21,531 bases of DNA from a virus. The notes beneath the pieces are model-generated. The model made no database searches and was not told the DNA's origin. It saw only the letters and a program-made list of their open reading frames with translations. Positions within the stretch are counted from its first letter, which is position 1; every line of letters starts with the position of its first letter. Below, one piece after another: positions 21,488 to 21,531 of the stretch. The stretch lies in IMG/VR virus record IMGVR_UViG_3300005264_000193, positions 1-21,531 of that record. The stretch is one strand, 5' to 3'. The position numbers and the translations under genes are program-made.

Positions 21488-21531
21488 ATGTTAGGACTTC
21501 TTAATGTTGAATCTGGTATAGCTGATAAAAT
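21488..21531 (+). CDS. Start of a further gene, cut by the window edge
   Basis: ATG 21488 opens a frame, MLGLLNVESGIADK, that is still open at base 21531. AAAGG at 21471-21475 gives a weak upstream site. The start is hydrophobic and loosely recalls the first residues of some three-span phage holins, but too little is visible to name it. Confidence 0.35.
   Translation, partial: MLGLLNVESGIADK

Noticed and set aside
1-21531. CRISPR arrays, tRNA genes, insertion sequences
   Set aside because: I saw no regularly spaced short repeats, no cloverleaf-like segments and no transposase frames; the gaps are too short to hold them.

Overview
This window is a stretch of an AT-rich (roughly 70% A+T by eye) contractile-tailed phage genome of the T4 superfamily. 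All genes are on the + strand, packed end to end with short gaps or 1-11 bp overlaps, and most have AGGAG-type ribosome binding sites. The evidence is a run of T4-type baseplate genes (gp53-, gp27-, gp5-, gp25- and gp6-like), a recognisable T4-type late sigma factor (gp55) and the recombination nuclease pair gp47/gp46. The gene order is not that of T4, so this is a distant relative. The host cannot be read from the sequence; a Gram-negative host is likely by analogy. Several fibre and baseplate motifs recall T4-like phages of marine or environmental samples, but that is an impression from memory.

Region 1 (1-11201): tail and baseplate. It opens inside a tape-measure-type protein whose C-terminus is a tail lysozyme domain. 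Next come a tail-tube/baseplate junction protein, the wedge protein gp53, a gp27-like hub, a gp5-like spike with an OB fold but no lysozyme domain, gp25, gp6, a large tail-protein-I/gp7-like wedge protein carrying three copies of an adhesin-like repeat, and a fibre-like protein. The cell-wall-cutting domain sits on the tape measure rather than on the spike, and the spike ends in a fibre-like tip domain.

Region 2 (11202-14611): regulation and fibres. The late sigma factor gp55 carries a C-terminal zinc ribbon where T4 gp55 has its clamp-binding tail. Its stop codon overlaps the GTG start of a NUMOD3/HNH homing endonuclease. A long tail fibre gene follows, with an apparent TTG start and a 129-bp tandem duplication, then two small genes, one fibre-associated in style and one coiled coil.

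Region 3 (14612-18981): recombination. A possible sigma70-like promoter precedes gp47 (SbcD/Mre11-like). Then come a Cys-rich 62-residue protein, a PhageMetallopep-like protein whose zinc and catalytic residues are largely lost, an unknown 98-residue protein, gp46 (SbcC/Rad50-like) and a Cys-rich 73-residue protein. Each nuclease gene is followed by a small Cys-rich gene through an ATGA stop/start overlap.

Region 4 (18982-21531): lysis and small unknown genes. Tiny membrane peptides, a 116-residue acidic protein and a basic 87-residue protein lead to a Cys/His/Asn-type endolysin (TIGR02594-like). Several very small genes follow, then a 111-residue protein with a basic GRPKK tail, and the start of one more gene cut by the right edge. 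A 28-bp direct repeat that includes a ribosome binding site and start codon occurs twice here.

The strongest leads for something new are the zinc-ribbon late sigma factor, the decayed metallopeptidase between gp47 and gp46, and the paired Cys-rich partners of the two nuclease subunits.
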